NCBI RefSeq assembly: GCF_900106795.1
Contig: NZ_FNNS01000005.1
Span: 62,001 to 126,000 of the forward strand
Length of the DNA: 64,000 nucleotides
Reading direction: 5' to 3'
DNA from: Aequorivita viscosa
Lineage (GTDB): Bacteria > Bacteroidota > Bacteroidia > Flavobacteriales > Flavobacteriaceae
The position numbers and the translations under genes were made by a program. This document shows, piece by piece, positions 1-7,882 of the stretch. Numbering within the stretch: the stretch's first letter is position 1; every line of letters begins with the position of its first letter. The notes under the pieces were generated by a model that made no database searches, was not told the origin of the DNA, and was given only the letters and a program-made list of their open reading frames with translations.

Positions 1-743
1 CCAAGAAAAGAACCACCGCCTGTGTTTCTTCTCAAGTAGGGTGTAGTTTAGATTGTGCGTTTTGTGCGACGGCTAGATTGAAACGTATGCGAAACCTGAA
101 TCCAGATGAAATCTACGACCAAGTAGTTGCTATAGACCGTGAAAGTAGATTGTATCACGACAAACCGCTTTCCAATATCGTTTTTATGGGCATGGGCGAA
201 CCGTTGATGAATTATAAAAATGTACTGGAATCTATCGAGAAAATAACTTCGAATGAAGGATTGGGTATGTCGCCAAAACGAATTACAGTTTCAACTTCGG
301 GCGTTCCTAAAATGATAAAAAAATTGGCCGATGACGAAGTGAAGTTTCATTTAGCTGTTTCATTACATTCCGCCATTCAAGAAACAAGAGAGCAAATTAT
401 GCCTTTTGCCAAAAATTTTACCTTGCCAGATTTACGGGAAGCTTTAGAGTATTGGTACAGCAAAACAAATCGAAAAATTACGTACGAATATATTGTTTGG
501 AAAGATATTAACGACAAACGAGAAGATATTGATGCCCTTGTAGCTTTTTGCAAATACGTTCCTTGCAAAGTCAATTTAATCGAGTACAACCCAATAGACG
601 ATGGCAACTTTCAACAAGCCTCATCGGAAGCCACACAAAGCTATATAGACAGTCTAGAACGCAACAGAATCCCGGTTACTGTAAGACGCAGCCGCGGAAA
701 AGATATTGACGCTGCTTGTGGGCAATTGGCGAATAAGCAATAA
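1..743 (+). CDS. rlmN: RlmN, dual-specificity rRNA/tRNA adenine-C2 methyltransferase (5'-truncated by window)
   Basis: Radical-SAM enzyme that methylates C2 of A2503 in 23S rRNA and A37 in some tRNAs. The frame is open from base 3 and the start lies upstream; 246 residues are visible. The radical-SAM CxxxCxxC motif (GCSLDCAFC) is at visible residues 13-21. The cysteine in ACVSSQ (visible residue 7) and the one in AACGQL near the C-terminus match the two catalytic cysteines (C118 and C355 in E. coli). The family GMGEPL motif follows. All catalytic residues in the visible part are intact, so this is a functional gene cut only by the window edge. It ends at a bidirectional terminator shared with the convergent gene. 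Confidence 0.96.
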   Translation, partial: KKRTTACVSSQVGCSLDCAFCATARLKRMRNLNPDEIYDQVVAIDRESRLYHDKPLSNIVFMGMGEPLMNYKNVLESIEKITSNEGLGMSPKRITVSTSGVPKMIKKLADDEVKFHLAVSLHSAIQETREQIMPFAKNFTLPDLREALEYWYSKTNRKITYEYIVWKDINDKREDIDALVAFCKYVPCKVNLIEYNPIDDGNFQQASSEATQSYIDSLERNRIPVTVRRSRGKDIDAACGQLANKQ

Positions 744-747
744 CAAA

Positions 748-774
748 AAAAGAGCGACCATTGGCCGCTCTTTT
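748..774. terminator. Bidirectional intrinsic terminator between rlmN and the T9SS protein
   Basis: Perfect stem AAAAGAGCG / CGCTCTTTT (748-756 with 766-774). The A-run on the left and T-run on the right let it work on both strands. It sits between two convergent genes. Confidence 0.85.
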
Positions 775-794
775 CAAATAAGAGAAATTGTAAA

Positions 795-1604
795 TTAGTT
801 CTTTACAATTTTGAAGCTTTTTGTAGCTCCATCAATAGTTACAGTAGCAATATAAACAGAAGACTGTAAACCAGAAAGGTTAATAGCTTCTGTGTTGCTG
901 TCTAACTTCTGTGAAAGAACTTCTTGACCTAACATGTTGAATAGACTGATGTTTTGGATTGGAGTTTTAGATGATAGATTAAGTACATTGCTGTTTACAA
1001 AATATGAGAATCCTTCAAATTCATTTGATTCTACTGATAATGCATCAGCAGTAACCATTACGTCGTCGATAGATAGAAAATCCATATCAGAAACATCGTG
1101 ATGTCTGAATGCAACGTAAACTGTTTGACCTGCTAAGCTAGAAATGTCTAATGTTCTATCGTACTGTGTTCCAAGATCATCTGGATCGTCGTAAACTTCA
1201 GTGAACATAACTGGAGAAGCCTCTAAAACTGTAATGTCGTCGCTTGCCGCAACATAAACACTGTAGTTTTCGTTATCCCAAGATGCAGCAGCAGCTAAAA
1301 CTTTCCAAGAAAGTTCAATTGTACCAGAAGCAGCTGTTAAATCAATTGCTGGAGTCACCGCCCAATTGTCTGGAAATAACGGTGAACCTAGCCAAGATCT
1401 AGAAATAAGTGAAACTGGAGTTACAGGGTTTCCATCTTGATCATCAACGGTAAACTGGTCTCCCCAATTATTTCCATCCCCATCTTCATCATAAAGCTCC
1501 CATCCTGAAAGATCTTGAGCTTCAAAGTCTTCAAAATACACGCCTACTTGTGCATTCATTGCAAACGCAGCAAACATTGCTGCTACTAAAGTAATTTTTT
1601 TCAT
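795..1604 (-). CDS. Secreted choice-of-anchor J protein with T9SS type A sorting domain
   Basis: A 269-residue exported protein. The N-terminus is a short signal peptide (MKKITLVAAMFAAFAMNAQ, cleavage after about residue 18). Residues ~22-185 resemble the choice-of-anchor J / cleaved-adhesin (MAM-like) beta sandwich: FEDFEAQDLSGWELYDEDGDG, then DNWAVTPAIDL, then a later FLSIDDVMV. The region is rich in Asp, suggesting calcium binding. Residues ~205-269 look like a Por secretion C-terminal sorting domain (LFNMLGQEVLSQKL, later VYIATVTIDG and a Lys-rich end). Known biology of this domain predicts transport by the type IX system and attachment to or release from the cell surface. The ligand is unknown. 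It is a single gene with its own terminator. Confidence 0.85.
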   Translation of the reverse strand: MKKITLVAAMFAAFAMNAQVGVYFEDFEAQDLSGWELYDEDGDGNNWGDQFTVDDQDGNPVTPVSLISRSWLGSPLFPDNWAVTPAIDLTAASGTIELSWKVLAAAASWDNENYSVYVAASDDITVLEASPVMFTEVYDDPDDLGTQYDRTLDISSLAGQTVYVAFRHHDVSDMDFLSIDDVMVTADALSVESNEFEGFSYFVNSNVLNLSSKTPIQNISLFNMLGQEVLSQKLDSNTEAINLSGLQSSVYIATVTIDGATKSFKIVKN

Positions 1605-1777
1605 AGTTTAAGTTTTTAGAAAAGTTATTATTGGGTAAAAATACGACATTTCATTGGTTTCTACATAGCGTTTATGACAGTTTTAGGTATAAAAAGATTG
1701 TTTTGGCTTATTTTTATTGTAGGGAGAAGATAAAAAACCTAGCTTTTAAAATGTTCAGTCCTCTTTTGTTTTTTCCA

Positions 1778-1785
1778 TATCTTTG
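1778..1785 (+). promoter_or_regulatory. Bacteroidota -7 element TATCTTTG, probable leaderless start for the prenyl synthase
   Basis: TATCTTTG fits the TAnnTTTG consensus and ends only 7 bases before the ATG at 1793, so the expected transcription start falls at or next to the start codon. No good -33 TTG is seen at the usual spacing. Confidence 0.5.
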
Positions 1786-1792
1786 ACCTTTT

Positions 1793-2770
1793 ATGAAGAT
1801 AGTCTCACGCATCAAACTTCCCATTGAAAAAGAGATGGACCTTTTTGAGAAAAAATTCTCTGAGTCCATGTCTTCCAAGGTTTCGCTTCTCAATAGAATT
1901 ACGCATTATGTCGTAAATCGAAAAGGGAAACAGATGCGTCCCATGTTTGTATTTCTTATTGCAAAAATGACGGGCGATGGCCAAGTAAACGAACGCACCT
2001 ATCGCGGGGCATCGGTCATAGAACTTATTCATACCGCCACTTTGGTACACGATGATGTGGTAGACGATAGCGACCGCCGCCGTGGCTTCTTCTCATTAAA
2101 TGCACTTTGGAAAAATAAAATTGCCGTCCTGGTGGGCGATTATTTACTGTCTAAAGGGTTGTTGCTTTCGATTGATAATGGCGATTTTGACCTTTTGCGA
2201 ATCATCTCGGTAGCCGTTCGTGAAATGAGCGAAGGAGAACTGCTTCAGATTGAAAAAGCCAGAAGGTTAGATATTACCGAAGAAGTCTATTTTGAAATCA
2301 TCCGCCAAAAAACAGCCACCCTTATTGCTGCTTGCTGCGCTATGGGCGCACGTTCTGTCATGGCATCGGATGAAGAAGTGGAGAAAATGCGAAAATTTGG
2401 TGAGCTTATCGGTACCGCTTTTCAAATAAAAGATGATCTTTTCGATTATGGAAACGAGCACATCGGTAAGCCTACAGGAATTGATATTAAAGAACAGAAA
2501 ATGACACTTCCTTTAATATATGCCCTAAACAACGCTTCACCCAAAGAAAGCAAATGGCTCATAAACTCCGTAAAGAACCACAATAAGGACAAACAACGCG
2601 TAAAAGAGGTTATTGCCTTTGTGAAAGAAAACGGTGGTCTCGATTATGCAGTTGTAAAAATGAAGGAATACCAACAACAAGCCCTTCAACTACTAGAAAC
2701 CTATCCCGATTCTGAATATAAAGAATCCCTTATTTTAATGGTGAATTACGTTATTGCTAGGAAGAAGTAG
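1793..2770 (+). CDS. Trans-polyprenyl diphosphate synthase (octaprenyl/solanesyl type)
   Basis: Condenses isopentenyl diphosphate with allylic diphosphates to make the long prenyl chain of menaquinone. The length of 325 residues is normal for IspA/IspB-type all-trans synthases. The first aspartate-rich motif DDVVDD is at residues 87-92, followed by the conserved RRRG. The second, KDDLFDYGNE, is at 213-222, with GKPTG and DIKEQKMTLPLIYAL after it. The ATG at 1793 is preferred because the sequence from MKIVSRIK matches the family N-terminus. A chain length of C30-C40 cannot be read from the sequence. Confidence 0.92.
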   Translation: MKIVSRIKLPIEKEMDLFEKKFSESMSSKVSLLNRITHYVVNRKGKQMRPMFVFLIAKMTGDGQVNERTYRGASVIELIHTATLVHDDVVDDSDRRRGFFSLNALWKNKIAVLVGDYLLSKGLLLSIDNGDFDLLRIISVAVREMSEGELLQIEKARRLDITEEVYFEIIRQKTATLIAACCAMGARSVMASDEEVEKMRKFGELIGTAFQIKDDLFDYGNEHIGKPTGIDIKEQKMTLPLIYALNNASPKESKWLINSVKNHNKDKQRVKEVIAFVKENGGLDYAVVKMKEYQQQALQLLETYPDSEYKESLILMVNYVIARKK

Positions 2771-2835
2771 CAGTTTTCAGTAGCAGTTGTCTGTTTCAGA
2801 ATACCGAGAAAACTGAATACTGCCACTGAATACTG
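2771..2835. repeat. Palindromic ACTGAATACTG-type intergenic repeat
   Basis: The left arm at 2771-2787 (CAGTTTTCAGTAGCAGT) is the imperfect reverse complement of the right arm at 2819-2835 (ACTGCCACTGAATACTG). The same ACTGAATA unit recurs at 8720-8765 and just before the tRNA at ~28835. It appears to be a dispersed simple intergenic repeat family. Confidence 0.6.
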
Positions 2836-2915
2836 AACACTTTTTTTCCCCGACAGGCAACCTTTTTCAAAAACCAAGCGTCTATTAAATAAAGACCCAA
2901 ACAGCGAAGCGTATT

Positions 2916-3482
2916 TTGAAAATTATCAGCTTACATAAAAACTATTCAAAATTAATAGACAAGGCATCCAAAGGCGATCGTCGTGCACAGCGTCAGTTGT
3001 TTGAAATGTTTTCTCCCAAAATGCTCGGTGTTTGCCGACAATATTTAAAAAACAATGATTTAGCTGAAGAAGTCATGCTTTCAGGTTTTTTGAAAATGTT
3101 CACTCATTTAAAAGATTTTAAAGACGAAGGCAGTTTCGAAGGCTGGATACGAAGGATAATGGTTAATGAAAGCATTTCCCAACTTCGGAAGGATAAAAGT
3201 TTGAAGTTTGTTTCGGATGCAGTTATTGAAAACACCACAGAATATTCCACCCATATCGAAACGGAGCTTGAAGCAGCCGAAATCCAAAAGCTGATAGACT
3301 CCCTTCCCGATGGTTACAAAACTGTTTTCGTGCTATATGTGGTCGAAGGTTACAAACACAGTGAAATATCCGAATTGCTTCAAATAAGCGAAAGCACCTC
3401 GAAATCACAGCTTTTTAAAGCACGAAAAATGCTTCAGAATAAACTTAACAAACAAAATACTATAAGTTATGGCGCCCTTTAA
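2916..3482 (+). CDS. ECF-type sigma-70 family RNA polymerase sigma factor
   Basis: A 188-residue alternative sigma factor. Region 2 covers residues ~20-90 (RAQRQLFEMFSPKMLGVCRQ, later FEGWIRRIMVNESI). Region 4 covers ~125-175, with LPDGYKTVFVLYVVEGYKHS and the helix-turn-helix SEISELLQISESTSKSQL. No extended ECF domains are present. The start is TTG at 2916; no in-frame ATG upstream would fit. The next gene overlaps by 14 bases and encodes a single-pass membrane protein, so the pair looks like a sigma factor with a membrane-bound regulator. The signal it answers to is unknown. Confidence 0.88.
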   Translation: MKIISLHKNYSKLIDKASKGDRRAQRQLFEMFSPKMLGVCRQYLKNNDLAEEVMLSGFLKMFTHLKDFKDEGSFEGWIRRIMVNESISQLRKDKSLKFVSDAVIENTTEYSTHIETELEAAEIQKLIDSLPDGYKTVFVLYVVEGYKHSEISELLQISESTSKSQLFKARKMLQNKLNKQNTISYGAL

Positions 3483-4230
3483 TCTGGAAAAAAATATTCG
3501 CGAGAAAATGGAGAACAGGGAGCTAAAACCTTCTCCAGACGCGTGGAAAAAACTGCAAGCCCAGTTAGATGAAAATCAGCCTAAAAAGAAATCTCGTGGT
3601 TGGTATTACTTGGCTGCAAGTGTAGTTGGGATTCTAATAATATCAACCGTTTTCTTAAACCAAAACACGGTGGAAGTGGATACTAAAATTGTAAAAGAAA
3701 ACGTCCAAGGAAAGAGCAAAGAAAACGGCGAGATAATCGAAATGAATACTGAGGTTGTTTCAGAATTTTCAAATCCTTCAAAAGAGAAGAATCCTTCAGA
3801 AGGGTCCAAGACTGAAAAGCAACCGAAACAAACTACAAAAAACAGTAAGCCCATTCCACCTAAAAAGGAATCGGCAATTGATAAGAAATTAAAAAGATCT
3901 GAAGCATTGGCAAATTCCCCTATAGAAATAAATCCAATTCTTAAAGATGACGAAATTTTCAATACAAAGGTTGAGGAAGTAGTCGCTTCGGTACAATCAC
4001 TTCAGAATAAAAACGAAGAAGTTACAGCAGAAGAAGTGGAAGCACTGTTAAACAAAGCTCGTCGCGACATACAAACGCAGCGAATCCTCAACAATCCAAA
4101 AGTAGATGCCACCGCTTTATTACAGGAAGTTGAGTGGGAGCTTGAAAAAAGTTTCCGCGATAAGGTATTCGATGCTTTAGGCGAAGGTTTTCAGAAAATA
4201 CGAACTGCTATTTCGCAACGAAACGATTAA
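3469..4230 (+). CDS. Single-pass membrane protein, probable anti-sigma partner
   Basis: A 253-residue protein with a cytoplasmic N-terminal stretch of ~45 residues, one membrane segment at about 46-63 (YYLAASVVGILIISTVF), and a long charged, low-complexity outer part rich in Lys, Glu, Ser and Asn. A more ordered, probably helical end lies at ~170-253. The N-terminal PSPDAWKKLQAQLDE segment resembles the start of other Bacteroidota sigma-linked membrane proteins. It overlaps the sigma gene by 14 bases, indicating translational coupling. The anti-sigma role is inferred from position and topology; no recognised anti-sigma domain is evident. Confidence 0.6.
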   Translation: MAPFNLEKNIREKMENRELKPSPDAWKKLQAQLDENQPKKKSRGWYYLAASVVGILIISTVFLNQNTVEVDTKIVKENVQGKSKENGEIIEMNTEVVSEFSNPSKEKNPSEGSKTEKQPKQTTKNSKPIPPKKESAIDKKLKRSEALANSPIEINPILKDDEIFNTKVEEVVASVQSLQNKNEEVTAEEVEALLNKARRDIQTQRILNNPKVDATALLQEVEWELEKSFRDKVFDALGEGFQKIRTAISQRND

Positions 4231-4312
4231 CCCCACATCTCGACGGGCGCGCGGTCGAGATGATTTTTAAATACCCAATATTCATCATTAAATAGTCAAA
4301 AACAGGATACTT

Positions 4313-5395
4313 ATGAAATCAATAATTACGATAACTACAGCGCTTACATTGTGCGTACTCACCAGTTTTTATGCGCACGCCCAAGAAACTGAAAAACAAA
4401 CCAATGTAGAACAATCTTCGGTTTTGAAACAAACTATAATTCAAGAAGAAAAAGACGGGTTAAAAGCGGAAATAGAAAGCATTAATGCCCGCTTGGAAAA
4501 CAAGTCTATTTCTGGGGCAGAAGCAGCTGCTTTAAAAAAGAAAGCAGCAGAAAAACACGCTTTGAATATTGAAAACCGATTGGCAATAATCGACAATCAA
4601 ACTGCGCTAAACGAACGCAATGGTCAGGAAGGTGAAAATGGAGAAGAAGACAAAAGTGGAACGAGCGTTTCAATAAGCATTGGCAATGAAAACGCCGATA
4701 ACGAAAGGGTTTTTGGAGTGAGTATGAAAGGTAAAAAGAAAAAAGTTGTTTACGACAGACGCACAACTTCTGGAGCAAACATAGCTTTTGGATTAAACAA
4801 TGTAATAACCAAAGGAGAGTCATTTAACAAATCTGATTTTGAAGTAGGAGGAAGCCGCTTTTTTGAAATTGGCTGGTCGTGGAAAACCCGTGTTTTTGAA
4901 AACAGCAATTGGCTTCGGGTTAAGTACGGTTTGTCTTTTCAGTTTAACGGCATTAAACCTACAGACAACCGTTATTTTGTAGATACTGGAGAACAAACCG
5001 AACTCCAAACGCATCCATTAAAACTGAATAAATCAAAATTCAGGATGGATAATTTAGTAGTCCCATTGCATTTTGAGTTTGGCCCTTCAGAAAAAGTAGA
5101 ACGTGAAGATTATTTCCGCTACAAAACCCATAGCAAAATACGTGTTGGCCTAGGTGGTTATGCGGGCCTTAATTTGGGTGTGCGCCAAAAGTTGAAATAT
5201 GAAGAAGACGGAAATAAAATAAAACAAAAATTGAAGTCTGGTTACAATTCAAACAATGTTATATACGGACTAAGCGGTTATGTAGGATGGGGAATTACCT
5301 CTCTCTACGCCAAATACGACCTGAATACAATTTTTACTGATAACCCAGTGGACCAACGCAACATTTCCGTAGGTCTTCGCCTCGATTTTGATTAG
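4313..5395 (+). CDS. Outer-membrane beta-barrel protein with N-terminal coiled coil
   Basis: A 360-residue exported protein. The signal peptide runs to about residue 23 (ends AHA-QE). Residues ~35-90 are strongly helical and Ala/Glu/Lys-rich (AEIESINARLENKSISGAEA), probably a periplasmic coiled coil. From ~145 on, the sequence alternates polar and hydrophobic residues as in a barrel, with strand-like segments such as YFRYKTHSKIRVGLGGYAGL and the final ISVGLRLDFD, which ends in an aromatic plus Asp rather than a bare Phe. It lies 82 bases after the membrane partner gene, so it is likely the third gene of the sigma operon and may be its target or sensor. Function unknown. Confidence 0.65.
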   Translation: MKSIITITTALTLCVLTSFYAHAQETEKQTNVEQSSVLKQTIIQEEKDGLKAEIESINARLENKSISGAEAAALKKKAAEKHALNIENRLAIIDNQTALNERNGQEGENGEEDKSGTSVSISIGNENADNERVFGVSMKGKKKKVVYDRRTTSGANIAFGLNNVITKGESFNKSDFEVGGSRFFEIGWSWKTRVFENSNWLRVKYGLSFQFNGIKPTDNRYFVDTGEQTELQTHPLKLNKSKFRMDNLVVPLHFEFGPSEKVEREDYFRYKTHSKIRVGLGGYAGLNLGVRQKLKYEEDGNKIKQKLKSGYNSNNVIYGLSGYVGWGITSLYAKYDLNTIFTDNPVDQRNISVGLRLDFD

Positions 5396-5423
5396 CCAAA
5401 AATGATTCATTATTCGATGTTTC

Positions 5424-5455
5424 AACCTGCAAGGTTTCTAAAAACCTTGTAGGTT
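5424..5455. repeat. Short palindromic repeat (hairpin)
   Basis: AACCTGCAAGGTTT (5424-5437) pairs with AAACCTTGTAGGTT (5442-5455) with one mismatch and a 4-base loop. A T-rich tract follows, so it could end transcription of the barrel gene, although the stem looks more like a dispersed REP-type unit. Confidence 0.6.
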
Positions 5456-5571
5456 TTCGCATTAATAATAGCTTCAGGCTAAGGCTCCTTTCCCTATATA
5501 TCATTTTCAAACAAATTGAGAAATGCGTCATTTAGGGGAAGGTGGCAGCGGGAAATCAACTTAATTATAAG

Positions 5572-5739
5572 CTAGTGCTAAGTTAAGTCAAAAATATCGC
5601 ATAATCCAAGGCGTCTTTTGTGGCATCTTGTCGTTAAAAAATAATTCCGTAGCTAAGGCTATGCAATGATTTTTTGCCTAAAGCTGTCACAAAATTCACG
5701 ATTGCCTTTTGCGTAATTTCAACTTTAACTTAACACTAG
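5572..5739. mobile_element. MITE-like 168-bp imperfect palindrome
   Basis: The ends are terminal inverted repeats: CTAGTGCTAAGTTAAGT on the left, and on the right the reverse complement of CTAGTGTTAAGTTAAAGT. The symmetry continues inward almost without break: TTTTGTG / CACAAAA, then AAAAAATAATTCCGTAGCT / GGCTATGCAATGATTTTTT, meeting at 5655/5656. There is no coding capacity. Such a fold-back structure fits a non-autonomous transposable element or a large structured repeat. No clear target duplication is visible. Confidence 0.6.
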
Positions 5740-5814
5740 ATTTTTATTCCCGCTGACGGAAAGGGTGTCGCCAAATAGAGCACACGCGTATAACCCTGAA
5801 CTCATAACTAATTC

Positions 5815-5846
5815 TTGCAAGTTTCTTTTTTATATACCTATTTTTA
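5815..5846 (+). promoter_or_regulatory. Probable dnaG promoter
   Basis: TTG at 5815-5817, then 21 bases, then TATTTTTA at 5839-5846, one base off TAnnTTTG. The predicted start would leave a leader of ~35 bases before the dnaG ATG. Confidence 0.4.
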
Positions 5847-5889
5847 CCACTTGAAACCGAAACCGAAATCCACCAACTTTTAAGCAAGG

Positions 5890-7872
5890 ATGATCTCCAG
5901 AGCCACCATAGATAGCGTTTTTGAAACCGCCCGAGTAGAGGAGGTTATTGGTGATTTTGTGCAACTTAAGAAGTCTGGCAGCAATTTTAAGGGGCTCAGT
6001 CCTTTTACGGATGAACGTTCACCGAGTTTTATGGTTTCGCCCGTAAAACAAATCTGGAAAGATTTTAGTAGCGGAAAAGGCGGGAATGTTGTTTCCTTTT
6101 TAATGGAACACGAACATTTTACGTATCCAGAGGCCATTCGCTATCTCGCAAAGAAGTACGGAATTGAGATCGAAGAAACCGAACAGACCAGCGAACAAAA
6201 AGAAAGTGCCAACGAACGCGAAAGCATGTACTTGGTAACCGATTTTGCAAAAGATTATTTCCACAATACTTTATTAAAAACTGAGGAAGGAAAGGCGATA
6301 GGGCTTTCATATTTTAAAGAACGCGGGTTTACAGATGAAACCATTAAAAAATTCGAACTCGGTTATTCTCCCGATTCGTGGGATGCTTTTACAAGTCACG
6401 CGATTAAGAAGGGCTACAAGTTGGAATTTCTTGAAAAAACAGGTTTGTCGATTGTAAAAACCGATACTTCGACAGGCTCAGCAACCAAAATGTTCGACCG
6501 CTTTAAAGGAAGAGTGATGTTCCCCATCCGGAGCATGAGTGGCCGTACCCTTGGTTTCGGTGGAAGAATATTGACGTCCGATAAAAAGGCTGCAAAATAT
6601 CTAAACTCTCCTGAAAGTGATATCTATCATAAAAGCAAAGTCCTCTACGGAATCTTTCACGCGAAACAAAGCATTGCCAAAGAAGACAATTGCTATTTGG
6701 TTGAAGGTTACACCGATGTAATTCAGTTTCATCAAACAGGTATTCACAATGTGGTTTCATCTTCAGGCACCGCTTTGACTCCAGAACAGATTCGACTTGT
6801 CAATAGACTCACCAAAAACATCACTGTTCTTTTTGATGGCGATGCTGCTGGACTTAGAGCTTCTCTCCGCGGAATTGACCTTATTCTCGAACAGGGAATG
6901 AACGTAAAAATCTGTACATTTCCCGAAGGCGAAGATCCTGATAGTTTTTCCAAAAAAAATTCCTTGGAAGAACTCACGCTTTATTTAGAAGAAAACTCGA
7001 AAGATTTTATAACATTTAAAGCCTCACTACTTGCTGCCGACGCCAAAAATGACCCTATAAAGAAAGCTCAAACCATTCACGATATGGTTGCGAGCATAGC
7101 CAAAATTCCGGATGTTATTAAGCGAGAAGTTTACTTAAGGGAATGTTCGCGAATTATGGATATTTCGGAACAAGTGCTGTTCAATTCCATAGCCCAATTG
7201 CTTCGGAAAGACCAAAAAGAAGCGGCTAAAAAAGAGAAAAAAACCCAAGAGCCTTTTGAAGTAGTTTCTTCAGAAAAGAATAAGCCCAAAAAAGTTGATG
7301 TTCAGTTTGAATTGGAACAAAAGTTAATCGAACTCCTGGTGCTTTACGGAAGTATGGAGCAAGAGTTTGAAGAAATGGTCATCGATAAAAATGAAAAAGG
7401 AGAGTTAGACTTTAAGGCTGAAGTTTTTGAGTCGCGCGTTTTCGAGAAAATTTATTTGGATCTTCAAGACGATGAAATTGAGTTTACAAATCCTGAATTC
7501 AAGAATATTTATTCTGAAATCATTAATCGTTATGTGGAAAACCCTGAAGCGAAATCTGAGAATTTTGTAAACCAAATGGCACCAGAAATCGCAGCGGGCG
7601 TTACAAATATTTTAATGGAAGAAGAGCGATATGTCTTACATGATTGGGAGCGTATGCAAATTTTTGTAAAGGAAAAAGAAAAAACAATTGCCCAAGTAGT
7701 GAGTGAAACTATTCTTAGTCTTAGACGCTTCTTAGTGGCTAAAAAAATCGATGAACTTTCTGAAACAATGAAGAACGATCAGGATTTTGATAAAGAAGCA
7801 GGTTTGCAGGAAATTGTAGCCTACATCGGACTTAAAAAACTACTTTCAGATAAACTCAATCGCGTTCTTTAA
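5890..7872 (+). CDS. dnaG: DNA primase DnaG lacking the zinc ligands
   Basis: Synthesises RNA primers at the replication fork. The protein has 660 residues. The N-terminal CHC2 fold is recognisable (residues ~1-95), but every zinc ligand is replaced: the usual CPFH is SPFT (S37, T40), and the usual Cys pair in the CFGCGKGGN segment is D58 and S61 (KDFSSGKGGN). The flanking residues (PSFMVSP, GKGGN) are kept. The core and TOPRIM domain are intact, with YLVEGYTDV at ~268-276 and DGDAAG at ~316-321. The C-terminal part is the helicase-binding region. To my knowledge flavobacterial primases share this change, so it is probably a family trait and not damage. A single gene, convergent with nadE. 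Confidence 0.93.
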   Translation: MISRATIDSVFETARVEEVIGDFVQLKKSGSNFKGLSPFTDERSPSFMVSPVKQIWKDFSSGKGGNVVSFLMEHEHFTYPEAIRYLAKKYGIEIEETEQTSEQKESANERESMYLVTDFAKDYFHNTLLKTEEGKAIGLSYFKERGFTDETIKKFELGYSPDSWDAFTSHAIKKGYKLEFLEKTGLSIVKTDTSTGSATKMFDRFKGRVMFPIRSMSGRTLGFGGRILTSDKKAAKYLNSPESDIYHKSKVLYGIFHAKQSIAKEDNCYLVEGYTDVIQFHQTGIHNVVSSSGTALTPEQIRLVNRLTKNITVLFDGDAAGLRASLRGIDLILEQGMNVKICTFPEGEDPDSFSKKNSLEELTLYLEENSKDFITFKASLLAADAKNDPIKKAQTIHDMVASIAKIPDVIKREVYLRECSRIMDISEQVLFNSIAQLLRKDQKEAAKKEKKTQEPFEVVSSEKNKPKKVDVQFELEQKLIELLVLYGSMEQEFEEMVIDKNEKGELDFKAEVFESRVFEKIYLDLQDDEIEFTNPEFKNIYSEIINRYVENPEAKSENFVNQMAPEIAAGVTNILMEEERYVLHDWERMQIFVKEKEKTIAQVVSETILSLRRFLVAKKIDELSETMKNDQDFDKEAGLQEIVAYIGLKKLLSDKLNRVL

Positions 7873-7882
7873 TTCGCTTGCT

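Larger units (their letters stand above)
5396..5889. other. 494-bp gap: two palindromic elements and the dnaG promoter
   Basis: No credible ORF. The gap holds a short near-perfect palindrome (5424-5455), a 168-bp palindromic element (5572-5739) and a promoter-like pair before dnaG. The 168-bp element is bracketed by GCAGCGGGAA (about 5546-5555) and TTCCCGCTGACGG, themselves inverted, so it may have entered an older hairpin. Confidence 0.7.

Noticed and set aside
3606-3962. 118-codon antisense ORF inside the membrane-partner gene
   Set aside because: It mirrors the Lys/Ser/Glu-rich low-complexity coding strand; no start signal, homology or conserved motif.
5572-5739. Insertion sequence with transposase
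   Set aside because: The element is only 168 bp, symmetric, and has no ORF; at most non-autonomous.
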